Positions 34,570-43,178 of a stretch of DNA of 64,000 nucleotides are shown one piece after another. Both the position numbers and the translations under genes were made by a program. Under the pieces are notes generated by a model. That model saw only the letters and a program-made list of their open reading frames with translations. It was not told the origin of the DNA and searched no databases. The stretch's first letter is position 1. Each line of letters opens with the position of its first letter. The DNA is from Paenibacillus sp. MSJ-34 (GTDB taxonomy: Bacteria > Bacillota > Bacilli > Paenibacillales > Paenibacillaceae): positions 62,001 to 126,000 of the forward strand of contig NZ_JAHLPR010000002.1 in NCBI RefSeq assembly GCF_018918005.1. Direction: 5' to 3'.

Positions 34570-35556
34570 ATGGGATATGAGGCGAATCCGGAAAGATACG
34601 GTACGATGCGGTACAATCGCTGCGGCAAATCGGGGTTGAAGCTGCCGGCGATTTCACTCGGTTTATGGCATAACTTCGGCGGGGTCGACACGTTCGAGAA
34701 CGGGCGAGCGATGCTGCGCGCGGCGTTCGATTTGGGCATTACCCACTTCGATTTGGCCAACAATTACGGGCCGCCCCCGGGCTCGGCGGAAGAAATGTTC
34801 GGCGCGATGTTGAAGAAGGATTTCGCTCCTTACCGCGACCAGATGATCATTTCCACCAAAGCGGGATTTTATATGTGGGAAGGGCCGTACGGCGAATGGG
34901 GCTCGAAGAAAAATTTGACCGCCAGCCTCGACCAGAGCTTGAAGCGGATGGGACTGGATTATGTCGATATTTTCTACTCGCATCGGCCGGATCCGGATAC
35001 ACCGCTGGAAGAGACGATGGGCGCGTTGGACCAGGCGGTGCGGCAAGGGAAAGCGTTATATGTCGGCATCTCCAACTATAACGCGGAACAAACGGCGGAA
35101 GCGGTGCGCATTTTGAAGGAATTGGGAACGCCGCTATTGATCCATCAGCCGTCCTATTCCTTGCTGAACCGTTGGATCGAAGACGGATTGCAAGACGTTC
35201 TGGAGGAGAACGGCGTGGGCAGTATCGCCTTTTGCCCGCTTGCGCAAGGACTTCTGACCGATAAATATTTGAACGGCATCCCGAAAGACTCGCGCGCCGC
35301 CAGAAACGGTTTCTTGAAGGAGAAAGATATTACCGAAGAGGTCGTCGCCAAAGCGGTCAAACTGCAGGGGATCGCCGCACGCCGCGGACAATCGCTGGCG
35401 CAAATGGCGCTTGCCTGGGTGCTGCGCGGAGGACGCGTCACATCGGCCTTGATCGGCGCCAGCCGCGTTAGTCAAATCGAAGAGAACGTGGCCGCGCTGA
35501 ACAATCTTCATTTCGACGAAGAGGAACTGCGCGAGATCGACGATATACTGAAATAA
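34570..35556 (+). CDS. Aldo/keto reductase, YghZ-like
   Basis: This NADPH-dependent oxidoreductase of 328 residues is close to the L-glyceraldehyde-3-phosphate reductase (YghZ) group. The catalytic tetrad parts are visible: D and Y in FDLANNYGPPPGSAEEMFG, K in IISTKAGFYMWEGPYGEWGSKK and H in FYSHRPDPDTP. The GSKK loop and length fit YghZ. It is a single gene with its own promoter, has AGGAGG before the ATG, and ends in a large hairpin shared with xylR. The natural substrate is not shown. Confidence 0.92.
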   Translation: MGYEANPERYGTMRYNRCGKSGLKLPAISLGLWHNFGGVDTFENGRAMLRAAFDLGITHFDLANNYGPPPGSAEEMFGAMLKKDFAPYRDQMIISTKAGFYMWEGPYGEWGSKKNLTASLDQSLKRMGLDYVDIFYSHRPDPDTPLEETMGALDQAVRQGKALYVGISNYNAEQTAEAVRILKELGTPLLIHQPSYSLLNRWIEDGLQDVLEENGVGSIAFCPLAQGLLTDKYLNGIPKDSRAARNGFLKEKDITEEVVAKAVKLQGIAARRGQSLAQMALAWVLRGGRVTSALIGASRVSQIEENVAALNNLHFDEEELREIDDILK

Positions 35557-35576
35557 GCGGCTCGAGTACGGGAACG

Positions 35577-35654
35577 AAAAACCATCGCTCTTGCGGACGA
35601 GACCGGAGCCCGCTGTTTGGCGGATGCCTCGGTTCGCTGCGGGCGATGGTTTTT
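35577..35654. terminator. Large bidirectional terminator hairpin
   Basis: AAAAACCATCGC and GCGATGGTTTTT form perfect 12-base outer arms. The inner 54 bases can form further short stems (for example CCGC with GCGG). A-run on one side and T-run on the other allow termination of both the aldo/keto reductase and xylR. Confidence 0.75.
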
Positions 35655-35656
35655 GT

Positions 35657-36832
35657 TTATTGGACGACGACTTTGATGCCTGCGAGGAAACCGGCGACGG
35701 CAAAGTCCGCCGCGCCCAAGGCGCAGGAGCGGACGCCCAGCCGCGAAAAATCGAGCGCCGCATGCCGGCGGTGGAAAGGAAGCGCTCTTTCGTCCAGCGC
35801 GTTTTGAATGGCGGGGCGCAGCCATCGTTCGGCTTTGGTCATCCGGTTGCCGACGATAATGAGTTCCGGATTGAACGTATTGACGATATTGGCGATTCCG
35901 ATGCCAAGGTACCTTCCGATATGCTCAAACAGCTCGATCGCGGCCGCGCCGCCTTGTTCCGCCTTACGGAGAAGGGCGTCGAGATTCGCGTCTTCGGGTA
36001 CGGCGAGACGCTCTTCGGCAAGCTCGAGCAAAGCGGATTCGGAGGCATAGAGCTCCCAACAGCCGCGGTTGCCGCAAGAGCACGGCTTGCCGAACGCTTC
36101 GATCGTCATATGCCCCATTTCGCCGGAGAAACCGCTGGCCCCCCGAAACAAAGCGCCGTTGATGATCGTTCCGGTTCCGATCCCCGTGCCGACGCTGATA
36201 TATACGAGGTTGGCGGCATCTTTGCCGGCCCCCGCCTTTTTCTCGCCGATCGCGCCCGCATTCGCTTCATTGTCGACATAAACCGGGTAAGGAAAATGGG
36301 CTTCCAATTGCCTTTTTACGTTGGCGTCGCTCCACTTCAAATGCGGAGCGAACAGGACGGTACCCTCTTCGTCTACGATTCCCGGAACGCCGACGCCGAT
36401 TCCGACGATGCCGTGCGGGCTCGGAGGCGCTTGCTTGATCATGGCTTCAATCGCCGCCTTTACTTGCTTCATTGCCGATGGGAACGACTTGCTTGCCAAC
36501 GTTTCCGTCGAGTCTTGCACGATTTCGCCATGCAGGTTGGCGAGGACGGTCAAAATATAATCGACGCCCAGATCGACGCCAATCGCATAGCCGGCTTCTT
36601 TGTTGAAGAGCAGCATGACCGGTCTCCGGCCGCCGCTCGATTCCCCCGTTCCGATCTCATAAACCAAATGGTTCTCAATCAGTTCGTTCACCAGATTGGA
36701 GACGGTACCTTTATTCAATTTCGTCATTTCCGCCACTTTGGCGCGGGATAGAGGGGCGTGACGGTTGATCGTCTCGAGGACGAGCGATGTATTTATTTTT
36801 TTTACCAAATGTTGATCTCCGGTCGTTTTCAT
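35657..36832 (-). CDS. xylR: XylR-type ROK family transcriptional repressor
   Basis: The 391-residue repressor has an N-terminal winged helix (INTSLVLETINRHAPLSRAKVAEMTKLNKGTVSNLVNELIENHLV) and a ROK sugar-binding domain with YISVGTGIGTGTIINGALFRGASGFSGEMGHM and the zinc motif CSCGNRGCWE. In the absence of xylose such proteins bind the xyl operator. The ATG at 36832 has AAAGAGG upstream. It is divergent from xylAB, with an inverted repeat operator in the gap, so the regulatory assignment is firm. Confidence 0.93.
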   Translation of the reverse strand: MKTTGDQHLVKKINTSLVLETINRHAPLSRAKVAEMTKLNKGTVSNLVNELIENHLVYEIGTGESSGGRRPVMLLFNKEAGYAIGVDLGVDYILTVLANLHGEIVQDSTETLASKSFPSAMKQVKAAIEAMIKQAPPSPHGIVGIGVGVPGIVDEEGTVLFAPHLKWSDANVKRQLEAHFPYPVYVDNEANAGAIGEKKAGAGKDAANLVYISVGTGIGTGTIINGALFRGASGFSGEMGHMTIEAFGKPCSCGNRGCWELYASESALLELAEERLAVPEDANLDALLRKAEQGGAAAIELFEHIGRYLGIGIANIVNTFNPELIIVGNRMTKAERWLRPAIQNALDERALPFHRRHAALDFSRLGVRSCALGAADFAVAGFLAGIKVVVQ

Positions 36833-36892
36833 GGAGCAGCCTCTTTCGAAAAAAGATGCGTTCATTCTATCATGAATCCATCTCGTTTGGAA

Positions 36893-36921
36893 ACTTAGTT
36901 TATCCATTGCACAAACTAAGT
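36893..36921. promoter_or_regulatory. xyl operator
   Basis: ACTTAGTTT and AAACTAAGT are perfect nine-base arms around an 11-base centre, matching the TTAGTTT...AAACTAA form of XylR operators in Bacillales. It overlaps the -35 of the xylA promoter. Confidence 0.9.
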
Positions 36922-36936
36922 ATAGCATGTTATGAT
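36907..36936 (+). promoter_or_regulatory. xylA promoter
   Basis: TTGCAC and TATGAT are 18 bases apart, and a TG one base before the -10 (TGTTATGAT) makes it an extended -10. The right arm of the operator lies between the two boxes. Confidence 0.65.
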
Positions 36937-37007
36937 AGCGATATCAACGGCAAAGCGTTCGCGGTTGTCGGTCCGGGCGCTTGACCAAACGATGAGGAGG
37001 AACCGAA

Positions 37008-38321
37008 ATGGCATACTTCAAAAACGTGCAACCGATTCAATTTGAAGGAAAGGATTCGACGAATCCGCTGGCATTCAAGCATTACAATCCGCAGGAAGTA
37101 GTCGCGGGCAAAACGATGGAGGAGCATTTGCGCTTCGCCGTCGCTTATTGGCATACGTTTACGGCGAACGGAACCGATCCGTTCGGTGCCGGCACGTTTG
37201 TAAGAGATTGGGACCGTTATCAAGGCATGGATTTGGCGAAGGCGAGAGTGGAGGCGAACTTCGAGTTCGTCGAAAAATTGGGCGTCCCTTATTTTTGCTT
37301 CCATGACAGGGATATCGCTCCGGAAGGCGATACGCTGCAAGAAACGAACGCCAATCTGGACGCGATCGTCGGCATGATGAAAGATTACATGAAAACGAGC
37401 AAAGTAAAGCTGTTGTGGAACACTGCAAATATGTTTACGAATCCGCGCTTCGTGCACGGGGCCGGTACGGCTTGCAATGCCGATGTCTATGCGTACGCCG
37501 CCGCGCAAGTGAAGAAGGGCCTTGAAGTGGGCAAGGAGCTTGGCGCCGAAAACTATGTGTTCTGGGGCGGACGCGAAGGGTATGAGACGCTCCTAAACAC
37601 CGATATGAAGCTGGAGCTCGACAATTTGGCGCATCTATACCGGATGGCGATCGATTACGCGCAAGAAATCGGTTTCGACGCGCAATTTTTGATCGAACCG
37701 AAGCCGAAAGAACCGACCAAACATCAATACGACACCGATGCGGCGACGACGATCGCATTTTTGCAAACGTACGGATTGAAGGATCATTTCAAATTGAATT
37801 TGGAAGCGAACCATGCGACGCTGGCCGGGCATACGTTCGAGCATGAGCTGCGGGTGGCGCGCATGAACGGCGTGCTCGGATCGCTCGACGCCAACCAGGG
37901 CGACCTGCTGCTCGGCTGGGATACCGACGAATTCCCGACAGATTTGTATTCGGCGACGTTAACGATGTACGAAGTGCTTCAAAACGGCGGATTAGGCCGG
38001 GGCGGCGTAAATTTTGACGCGAAGGTGAGACGGGGCTCCTTCGAAGCGGAAGACCTGTTCCATGCGCATATTGCCGGTATGGACACGTTTGCGAAAGGCT
38101 TGAAAACGGCGGCCAAGCTGATCGAAGACCGCGTGTTCGAAGACGCGATCGACAGCCGTTACGCAAGCTTTACAGAGGGCATCGGCTTGGAAGTGGTTTC
38201 GGGCAAGGCGACGCTTCGTTCGCTGGAAGCGTATGCGCTGCACAACCATCCGATCCGCAACGTATCGGGCCGTCAAGAAGTGCTGCGCGCGACATTGAAC
38301 CGTTATCTGCTGTCGGAGTAA
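37008..38321 (+). CDS. xylA: Xylose isomerase
   Basis: It converts D-xylose to D-xylulose. The 437-residue class II enzyme has the catalytic histidine in [13 protein letters not shown], the metal-binding elements [30 protein letters not shown] and [18 protein letters not shown], and [20 protein letters not shown]. All key residues are present. The start ATG has GAGGAGG upstream. It is the first gene of xylAB under XylR control. Confidence 0.97.
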   Translation: MAYFKNVQPIQFEGKDSTNPLAFKHYNPQEVVAGKTMEEHLRFAVAYWHTFTANGTDPFGAGTFVRDWDRYQGMDLAKARVEANFEFVEKLGVPYFCFHDRDIAPEGDTLQETNANLDAIVGMMKDYMKTSKVKLLWNTANMFTNPRFVHGAGTACNADVYAYAAAQVKKGLEVGKELGAENYVFWGGREGYETLLNTDMKLELDNLAHLYRMAIDYAQEIGFDAQFLIEPKPKEPTKHQYDTDAATTIAFLQTYGLKDHFKLNLEANHATLAGHTFEHELRVARMNGVLGSLDANQGDLLLGWDTDEFPTDLYSATLTMYEVLQNGGLGRGGVNFDAKVRRGSFEAEDLFHAHIAGMDTFAKGLKTAAKLIEDRVFEDAIDSRYASFTEGIGLEVVSGKATLRSLEAYALHNHPIRNVSGRQEVLRATLNRYLLSE

Positions 38322-38325
38322 GGCT

Positions 38326-39834
38326 ATGACGAAGGATAGATATGTTATCGGAGTGGATCTGGGGACGAGCGCAGTCAAAGCGCTTCTCGTAGACCGGGAA
38401 GGGAAAGTGCGCGGGGAAGTTTCGAAATCGTATCCTTTGCTGCATGAAAAATCGGGCTATAGCGAGCAAATCCCGGAGCATTGGGTAGAACAAACGGTCG
38501 AGGCCTTGCGCGAATTGGCGCAGTCGCTCGGTTCCGGGGCGGAACGGATCGAAGGAATCAGTTTTTCCGGCCAAATGCATGGGCTCGTTATGCTCGATCG
38601 GGAAGGTCGCGTACTGCGCAACGCGATTTTGTGGAACGATTCCCGTACGACGGAGCAATGCCGGCACATCGAGCGGACGCTTGGCGAGCGTTTGCTGGAG
38701 GTGACGCGCAACCGCGCGCTCGAAGGGTTTACGCTGCCGAAGCTGCTATGGGTCCGTCAGCATGAGCCGGAGATCTATGCACAGGCTGACGTATTTCTGC
38801 TGCCGAAAGATTATTTGCGTTACCGCCTGACGGGCGAACTCCATATGGATTATTCCGACGCGGCGGGCACATTGCTCCTTGACGTGCGGGGCAAAGTGTG
38901 GAGCGCGGACGTTTGCGAAGCTTGCGGCATCGATCCGCGCATTTGTCCGCCGCTTGCGGAATCCGCCGCATTGGTCGGGACGCTGCTGCCGGATATCGCG
39001 GAGCGGACCGGGCTTTCCCCCGCGGTGAAAGTGTTCGCCGGCGGGGCGGACAACGCGTGCGGCGCGATCGGCGCCGGCGTGCTGTCGCCCGGGGTGGCGA
39101 TGTGCAGCATCGGCACGTCCGGCGTCGTCCTCGCGTACGAAGAGGAGAAAGACCGCGATTTTGCCGGCAAGCTGCATTTTTTCAACCATGGCGAGCGGGA
39201 AGCTTTCTATGTGATGGGCGTAACGTTGGCGGCGGGCTACAGCCTGGAATGGTGGAGGTCGGTATGCGGCGGGGCCGGCGAATCGTTCGACGAGCTTTTG
39301 TCCGGCGTTGGGAACGTTCCGATCGGCTCGAACGGATTGTTGTTCACGCCGTACTTGGTCGGGGAACGCACGCCGCATGCGGACGGGGTTATTCGCGCCA
39401 GCTTTATCGGGCTCGACGGCTCGCACGGCCGGGACGACATGTCGCGCGCGGTGATGGAGGGCATCACGTTCTCCTTGAACGAGTCGGTGCAAATGCTGCG
39501 GGAGCGGGGCAAGTCGCTGCATTCGATCGTATCGATCGGCGGCGGGGCGAAGAACGACGTATGGCTGCAAATGCAAGCCGACGTATTCAATGCGACGATC
39601 GTGACGCTCGAGAACGAGCAAGGGCCGGGGCTTGGCGCGGCAATGCTGGCTGCGGTCGGCTGCGGCTGGTTTGCGAATCTCGCGGAATGCGCCGCAGCAT
39701 TCGTGAAGCAAGGGCGCCGTTTTGAGCCGAATGCTGCGGCGGCGGAGCAATACAGCCGTTTATTCGACGTATACCGGCAAGTGTACGCGGCGACGAAAAC
39801 GTTAAACGAGCGGTTGGCGCCGTTCAGGCTGTAA
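38326..39834 (+). CDS. xylB: Xylulokinase
   Basis: It phosphorylates D-xylulose to D-xylulose 5-phosphate, which enters the pentose phosphate pathway (transketolase is at 57.6 kb). The 502-residue FGGY-family kinase has VIGVDLGTSAVKALLVD at the N-terminus, FSGQMHGLV with the substrate-binding residues, KDYLRYRLTG, and the C-terminal ATP-site SIGGGAKNDVWLQMQADVFN. It starts four bases after xylA ends. No transport gene for xylose lies in the operon. Confidence 0.96.
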   Translation: MTKDRYVIGVDLGTSAVKALLVDREGKVRGEVSKSYPLLHEKSGYSEQIPEHWVEQTVEALRELAQSLGSGAERIEGISFSGQMHGLVMLDREGRVLRNAILWNDSRTTEQCRHIERTLGERLLEVTRNRALEGFTLPKLLWVRQHEPEIYAQADVFLLPKDYLRYRLTGELHMDYSDAAGTLLLDVRGKVWSADVCEACGIDPRICPPLAESAALVGTLLPDIAERTGLSPAVKVFAGGADNACGAIGAGVLSPGVAMCSIGTSGVVLAYEEEKDRDFAGKLHFFNHGEREAFYVMGVTLAAGYSLEWWRSVCGGAGESFDELLSGVGNVPIGSNGLLFTPYLVGERTPHADGVIRASFIGLDGSHGRDDMSRAVMEGITFSLNESVQMLRERGKSLHSIVSIGGGAKNDVWLQMQADVFNATIVTLENEQGPGLGAAMLAAVGCGWFANLAECAAAFVKQGRRFEPNAAAAEQYSRLFDVYRQVYAATKTLNERLAPFRL

Positions 39835-39875
39835 TCGGCTTGTTCGTCCGGTTAAAATTTTATGTTTCATTAAGC

Positions 39876-39903
39876 TTGTTTTAAGGTTTGCTGAACATAC
39901 TAA
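39876..39903 (+). promoter_or_regulatory. Promoter of the small secreted protein gene
   Basis: TTGTTT and TACTAA are separated by 16 bases; the start codon follows 37 bases later behind GAGGAGG. Confidence 0.45.
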
Positions 39904-39940
39904 TAAGGTAGTCCAAAAAATGTATGAGGAGGCAAACTTT

Positions 39941-40360
39941 ATGAACAAGTGGTTGCAAAGGATCGTCTTGCCGGCCGTATTGGCGTTGGCGATTCCTTTT
40001 AGCGCATATGCCGACAACGCGGCGCCTGCCCAAACCGTCGATCCGGCAGATAAAGGCGCAAAGGCGCAGGAGGAACGCGGCTGTCACGGGGATTGCAAAA
40101 AGAAATTCCGCATGCGATGGATCGCGAGCCCCGAACTGCTCGGCGTGTTGAAGCTGGACGAGAAAACGCTGTTCGAAAAAATGAAGAGCGGAAAGACGCT
40201 GGCCGAAATCGCCAAAGAGCAGGGCGTTTCGCGGGACGTCTTGAAAAAAACGCTCCTGGAATCGCATCGCAAGCATATGCAGGAACGGATGGCCAAGTTC
40301 GAGCAAAATATCGACAACATGATCGATATGAAGCCGCATATTCGCGAACCTAAACGGTAA
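39941..40360 (+). CDS. Small secreted protein with helix-turn-helix-like motif, unknown function
   Basis: The 139-residue protein has a clear signal peptide (MNKWLQRIVLPAVLALAIPFSAYADNAAP, cut probably after AYA), then a charged body with one short CHGDC cysteine pair. The segment LKLDEKTLFEKMKSGKTLAEIAKEQGVSRDVLKKTLLE looks like a helix-turn-helix, which is odd for an exported protein; similar repeats are found in other secreted proteins of this bacterial group. It is not assigned to a function. It has its own promoter and terminator. Confidence 0.8.
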   Translation: MNKWLQRIVLPAVLALAIPFSAYADNAAPAQTVDPADKGAKAQEERGCHGDCKKKFRMRWIASPELLGVLKLDEKTLFEKMKSGKTLAEIAKEQGVSRDVLKKTLLESHRKHMQERMAKFEQNIDNMIDMKPHIREPKR

Positions 40361-40384
40361 ATGTCGTTGCGACACTATGCAGCG

Positions 40385-40427
40385 AAAAATGCAGCCCTGA
40401 TCTCTCCGGAGAAGGGGCTGCATTTTT
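40385..40427 (+). terminator. Rho-independent terminator
   Basis: AAAAATGCAGCCC and GGGCTGCATTTTT form perfect 13-base arms; it may act in both directions. Confidence 0.9.
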
Positions 40428-40670
40428 AATGCTAACATGATACTCTCTAGATAAAGCTCTTGTAACTCGGTTGGTAATTCGGGGACGAACGGCGAAACGG
40501 ATTAACAGCGCGTCGTACTGGGTGATGGTATGCACATAAACGATATTCTACCAAAGATTTGGAGCACTTTCACGTTTTCTCAGTGTTGCACTTTCGAAGC
40601 ACAGAATTTTCCGACTCTATGCTTCGAACTAAATGAGAGATTTATATAACATAACCTAAAATTGGGTATA

Positions 40671-40699
40671 TTTACATATTAAAATTAATATGGTATCAT
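40671..40699 (+). promoter_or_regulatory. Promoter of the AT-rich secreted protein gene
   Basis: TTTACA and TATCAT are exactly 17 bases apart in very AT-rich DNA. Confidence 0.6.
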
Positions 40700-40733
40700 T
40701 TTCAATGTAAAAATAAAACTTAGGAGGGTTAAG

Positions 40734-41237
40734 ATGTATAAAAAAGCCGTCTCACTATTTTTATTTTTTATTTTCTCTATTTTGGTTATACCCACTTCCT
40801 TTGCATATGACAGACAACTTGAACAAGATATAACAAATTTGGAAGGGGGAACTGTAGTTGTTCCTATGCAAGTTGAGTGCAGAGATGAAAACGGAGTCAT
40901 AAAGATTAATGTAACTTGTACTGGGAATTATGGATCTGCTGCGATTAACTATACCGGTATTGGATCAAAATCCGTACATTGGCGAGTAAATCCCAAATTT
41001 TCACTGGGCTATTATTTCAATGGTGAAGTGAGAATTAAAACATCATCAGGTGTATTAGTAGAGTCGTATGGTATCCAAGGAGTCGGTGCGGTAGGTAGTT
41101 CCGTCAGTGGACAAGTTTATTTAGGTGGATTATCAAGCGGGGTTTATATAGCTGAATTAACAGGAGTTGCGATTGACACTAATGGTCAACTCTCGTGGGT
41201 TGTACCAAATTGTGAAGTTAGTGTTGTCATACCATAA
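40734..41237 (+). CDS. Orphan secreted protein, unknown function
   Basis: The 167-residue protein has a strong signal peptide (MYKKAVSLFLFFIFSILVIPTSFA) and a mature part of about 140 residues that looks all-beta, with alternating hydrophobic and polar residues and glycine-rich loops (GIQGVGAVGSSVSGQVYLGGLSSGVYIAEL). Three cysteines lie in the mature part. I do not recognise the family. It has its own promoter, AGGAGGG before the ATG, and a strong terminator, so it is a self-contained unit. The codon use is AT-rich, unlike all neighbours, which suggests recent acquisition. Confidence 0.8.
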   Translation: MYKKAVSLFLFFIFSILVIPTSFAYDRQLEQDITNLEGGTVVVPMQVECRDENGVIKINVTCTGNYGSAAINYTGIGSKSVHWRVNPKFSLGYYFNGEVRIKTSSGVLVESYGIQGVGAVGSSVSGQVYLGGLSSGVYIAELTGVAIDTNGQLSWVVPNCEVSVVIP

Positions 41238-41247
41238 TATTTATTAG

Positions 41248-41288
41248 AGCAACTTCTGGATAATATCCAGAAGTTGCTTGATTTTTTT
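41248..41288 (+). terminator. Rho-independent terminator
   Basis: AGCAACTTCTGGAT and ATCCAGAAGTTGCT are perfect 14-base arms around a three-base loop, followed after three bases by seven T. Confidence 0.93.
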
Positions 41289-41306
41289 GGGAGGCTTAGT
41301 AGTAAG

Positions 41307-41882
41307 ATGACATTCTCACTATCAAATAATATATCAATAATTTTCAATTTCATGATTTATTTGGATAAAAATTATAAACTAGAGGTTAGAAATGATAATA
41401 GAGGAATACGAATATTTAACGAATGTTTTCCAAATGTGTTTATAGAAAAATGGAACGAGTTAGTTTCGACTTTCACTCCAAACACAATTTATTTGTCAAA
41501 CAGAGATTTTGTGCAGTGGGATAATAAATATATTATGGATAGAACTAATTTTTTTTGCAATCTATTCAAATCAAAGAGTTTTTTTGTGAAAAAGTGGAAT
41601 GATTATTTTGAATATTGGCATAATTCAGAACTCCAAAATAAACTAGATTATGCTTCGAGTAATCTTATTTCTGATACTAGTGAAACACTAAGACAAAGAC
41701 TCGATTCGGAGGGTATTAATATTAAAGGCAATTACTGTATTCAAATTATTACTGATTATCCAAGTTACGAAGTATTAATGCATAATAAATACTTTATTTT
41801 TTTGTCAGAGGAAGAACTTAAATATGAATCTGCTTCTAATATTTCCAATAGGCTTTATGAGCATCTGACTACCTATAAATAA
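41307..41882 (+). CDS. Orphan AT-rich gene, unknown function
   Basis: A 191-residue soluble protein rich in Asn, Ser, Phe and Tyr, with no signal peptide after the proposed start and no motif that I recognise. The start at ATG 41307 is preceded by GGGAGG, but at a longer spacing than usual (about 13 bases); an upstream TTG lies inside the preceding terminator and is unlikely. No promoter is visible between the terminator and the start, so expression may depend on read-through. The AT-rich codon use matches the previous gene, so both probably came together. Possibly a partner of that secreted protein, which is a guess. Confidence 0.6.
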   Translation: MTFSLSNNISIIFNFMIYLDKNYKLEVRNDNRGIRIFNECFPNVFIEKWNELVSTFTPNTIYLSNRDFVQWDNKYIMDRTNFFCNLFKSKSFFVKKWNDYFEYWHNSELQNKLDYASSNLISDTSETLRQRLDSEGINIKGNYCIQIITDYPSYEVLMHNKYFIFLSEEELKYESASNISNRLYEHLTTYK

Positions 41883-42035
41883 TTTAGTAAGCATGGAATA
41901 TAAGAACAAACACTAGGTAACCCCCACTTCTTATACTTTCGTTTGTCAAGTGTTTGGACATAATTAGAGAAAGTATGGATCTGCGGAACGAGGGTTCGTC
42001 GCAGGCGCAGGCGTATGTTACTAAAAGTTTGCTCC

Positions 42036-42845
42036 CTATCTTTTCGCCTTACGATATCCCGCAGCCTGCGCTTCTTCCTCTGTGCAGAACATTTCCTCCG
42101 CTTTGGTTACTTCATAAGATTGACCGCCCGGCACGTGATAGATCAACTCGCCTTTCTTGCTCTTGTTTCCTTTGATCGTCGGATTTTTGCAGCCCGCCGT
42201 AGTTTGGGATTTATCTTTCGTCTCTTCTATTTGGGACGATGATTTTTCCTGGCCGGTAACCGACTTCGCGCTCGAACCTTTCTTTTCGGGGGCATTTTGT
42301 TGCGCTTTCGCCGCAATATCCGCATCGAAGCCTTTGTCAGTCGCGTAATTTTCGATGCTCCATATTCCGAGCTCGGCCAACTGCGCTTCTTTCTGAATTT
42401 CCCGGAACCGATCCACATATTTCACGTTCGGCGGATAGACGTAGGCGACGCGCGCCAACCCTTCCTCCAACAGCATTTCGTTAAACATGCGGTCGCCAAT
42501 CCATAAATAAGCGAGCAGACGCCCGTATTTATCCCGCTCGGAGACGTCCAGCTCCAGTTTGACGTTTTGGCCCTCGAGCGTCTCTTTGGCAAATTGCGAG
42601 GCTTCCGGTCCGAAAGGTTCGACCGGTTTGTTCGGATGAACCGTTTCCGGCGTATCCACGAGCAGAAGGCGAAGTTTTTCCTTTTTGCCCTGGAACGACA
42701 CCTCCATCGTATCGCCGTCCACCACTCTGACGATTTTCGCATCGATCATTCCGCTTTGCTGGTTGTCCTGGCTGCAGCCGGCGATAACGGCAAGCATAAC
42801 CGCCAGCGCGGCAAAGCATAATAACGTTTTTTTCAATGTGCGCAT
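42036..42845 (-). CDS. Thermonuclease family lipoprotein (SNase-like)
   Basis: The 269-residue protein has a lipoprotein signal (lipobox VIAGC, cysteine about residue 24) and a staphylococcal nuclease-like domain. The catalytic residues are visible: VVDGDTMEV with the metal-binding aspartate, LRLLLVDTPETVHP with the arginine and aspartate, and SERDKYGRLLAYLW. A low-complexity linker (about 175-215) leads to a C-terminal cysteine-containing module (GCKNPTIKGNKSKKG... to MFCTEEEAQAAGYRKAKR) that is common behind secreted SNase domains. Start at 42845 has AAGGAG ten bases upstream. It faces away from the Tad locus. Confidence 0.92.
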   Translation of the reverse strand: MRTLKKTLLCFAALAVMLAVIAGCSQDNQQSGMIDAKIVRVVDGDTMEVSFQGKKEKLRLLLVDTPETVHPNKPVEPFGPEASQFAKETLEGQNVKLELDVSERDKYGRLLAYLWIGDRMFNEMLLEEGLARVAYVYPPNVKYVDRFREIQKEAQLAELGIWSIENYATDKGFDADIAAKAQQNAPEKKGSSAKSVTGQEKSSSQIEETKDKSQTTAGCKNPTIKGNKSKKGELIYHVPGGQSYEVTKAEEMFCTEEEAQAAGYRKAKR

Positions 42846-42914
42846 ACTTTCCAAACTCCTTATGTATGTTCAAGATGATTGCCATTTACATAGTATGAAC
42901 GGAAAAAATTAATC

Positions 42915-42943
42915 TTGCAAACTGTAAAATGCTGTGATATTCT
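42915..42943 (+). promoter_or_regulatory. Tad leader promoter 1
   Basis: TTGCAA and TATTCT lie 17 bases apart, 26 bases before the first repeat unit. Confidence 0.5.
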
Positions 42944-42978
42944 ATGTTCAACGAAATGATATGATGAAGAACGGAAGC

Positions 42979-43024
42979 ACCGTCAACGAAGCGCAGAATC
43001 ACTGCGTTTGTTGGCGGTTTTTTG
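42979..43024 (+). terminator. Leader terminator 1
   Basis: ACCGTCAAC/AAGCGCAG pairs with CTGCGTTT/GTTGGCGGT as one long stem of 17 pairs with one bulged base and a five-base loop AATCA, then six T. Confidence 0.8.
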
Positions 43025-43082
43025 TTCTTTATGCACCTAGCCGTCGTGTTGACAGTGCGGAGAGGGAACGGACCGGGAGGTG

Positions 43083-43112
43083 TTGGACAGAAAAAAACGA
43101 TAAGCGTAGAAT
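43083..43112 (+). promoter_or_regulatory. Tad leader promoter 2
   Basis: TTGGAC and TAGAAT are 18 bases apart and lie 11 bases before the second repeat unit, so the promoter-terminator arrangement is repeated. Confidence 0.45.
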
Positions 43113-43132
43113 ACCATGGAACGAACGGAAGC

Positions 43133-43178
43133 ACCGTCGACAAAACGCAGGATCACTGCGTTTGTTGGCGGTTTTTTG
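43133..43178 (+). terminator. Leader terminator 2, just before the first Tad gene
   Basis: The stem is as in copy 1 with loop GATCA; its T-run ends three bases before the ribosome site GGGGAGGGG of the first Tad gene. Unless it is bypassed, few transcripts would reach the pilus genes. Confidence 0.8.

Larger units (their letters stand above)
40361..40733. other. Gap with terminator and promoter, no gene
   Basis: The 373-base gap holds the terminator at 40385-40427 and the promoter at 40671-40699. The middle, about 40430-40620, has no convincing gene; a leftward frame of 61 codons lacks a ribosome site. AT content rises sharply from about 40.6 kb onward. Confidence 0.6.

Noticed and set aside
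38746-39750. Leftward open frame of 334 codons opposite xylB
   Set aside because: Shadow frame; Arg/His/Ala-rich with no domain.
40350-40535. Leftward 61-codon frame in the gap before the AT-rich island
   Set aside because: No ribosome site and it overlaps a terminator; it could be a gene remnant, but nothing supports this.
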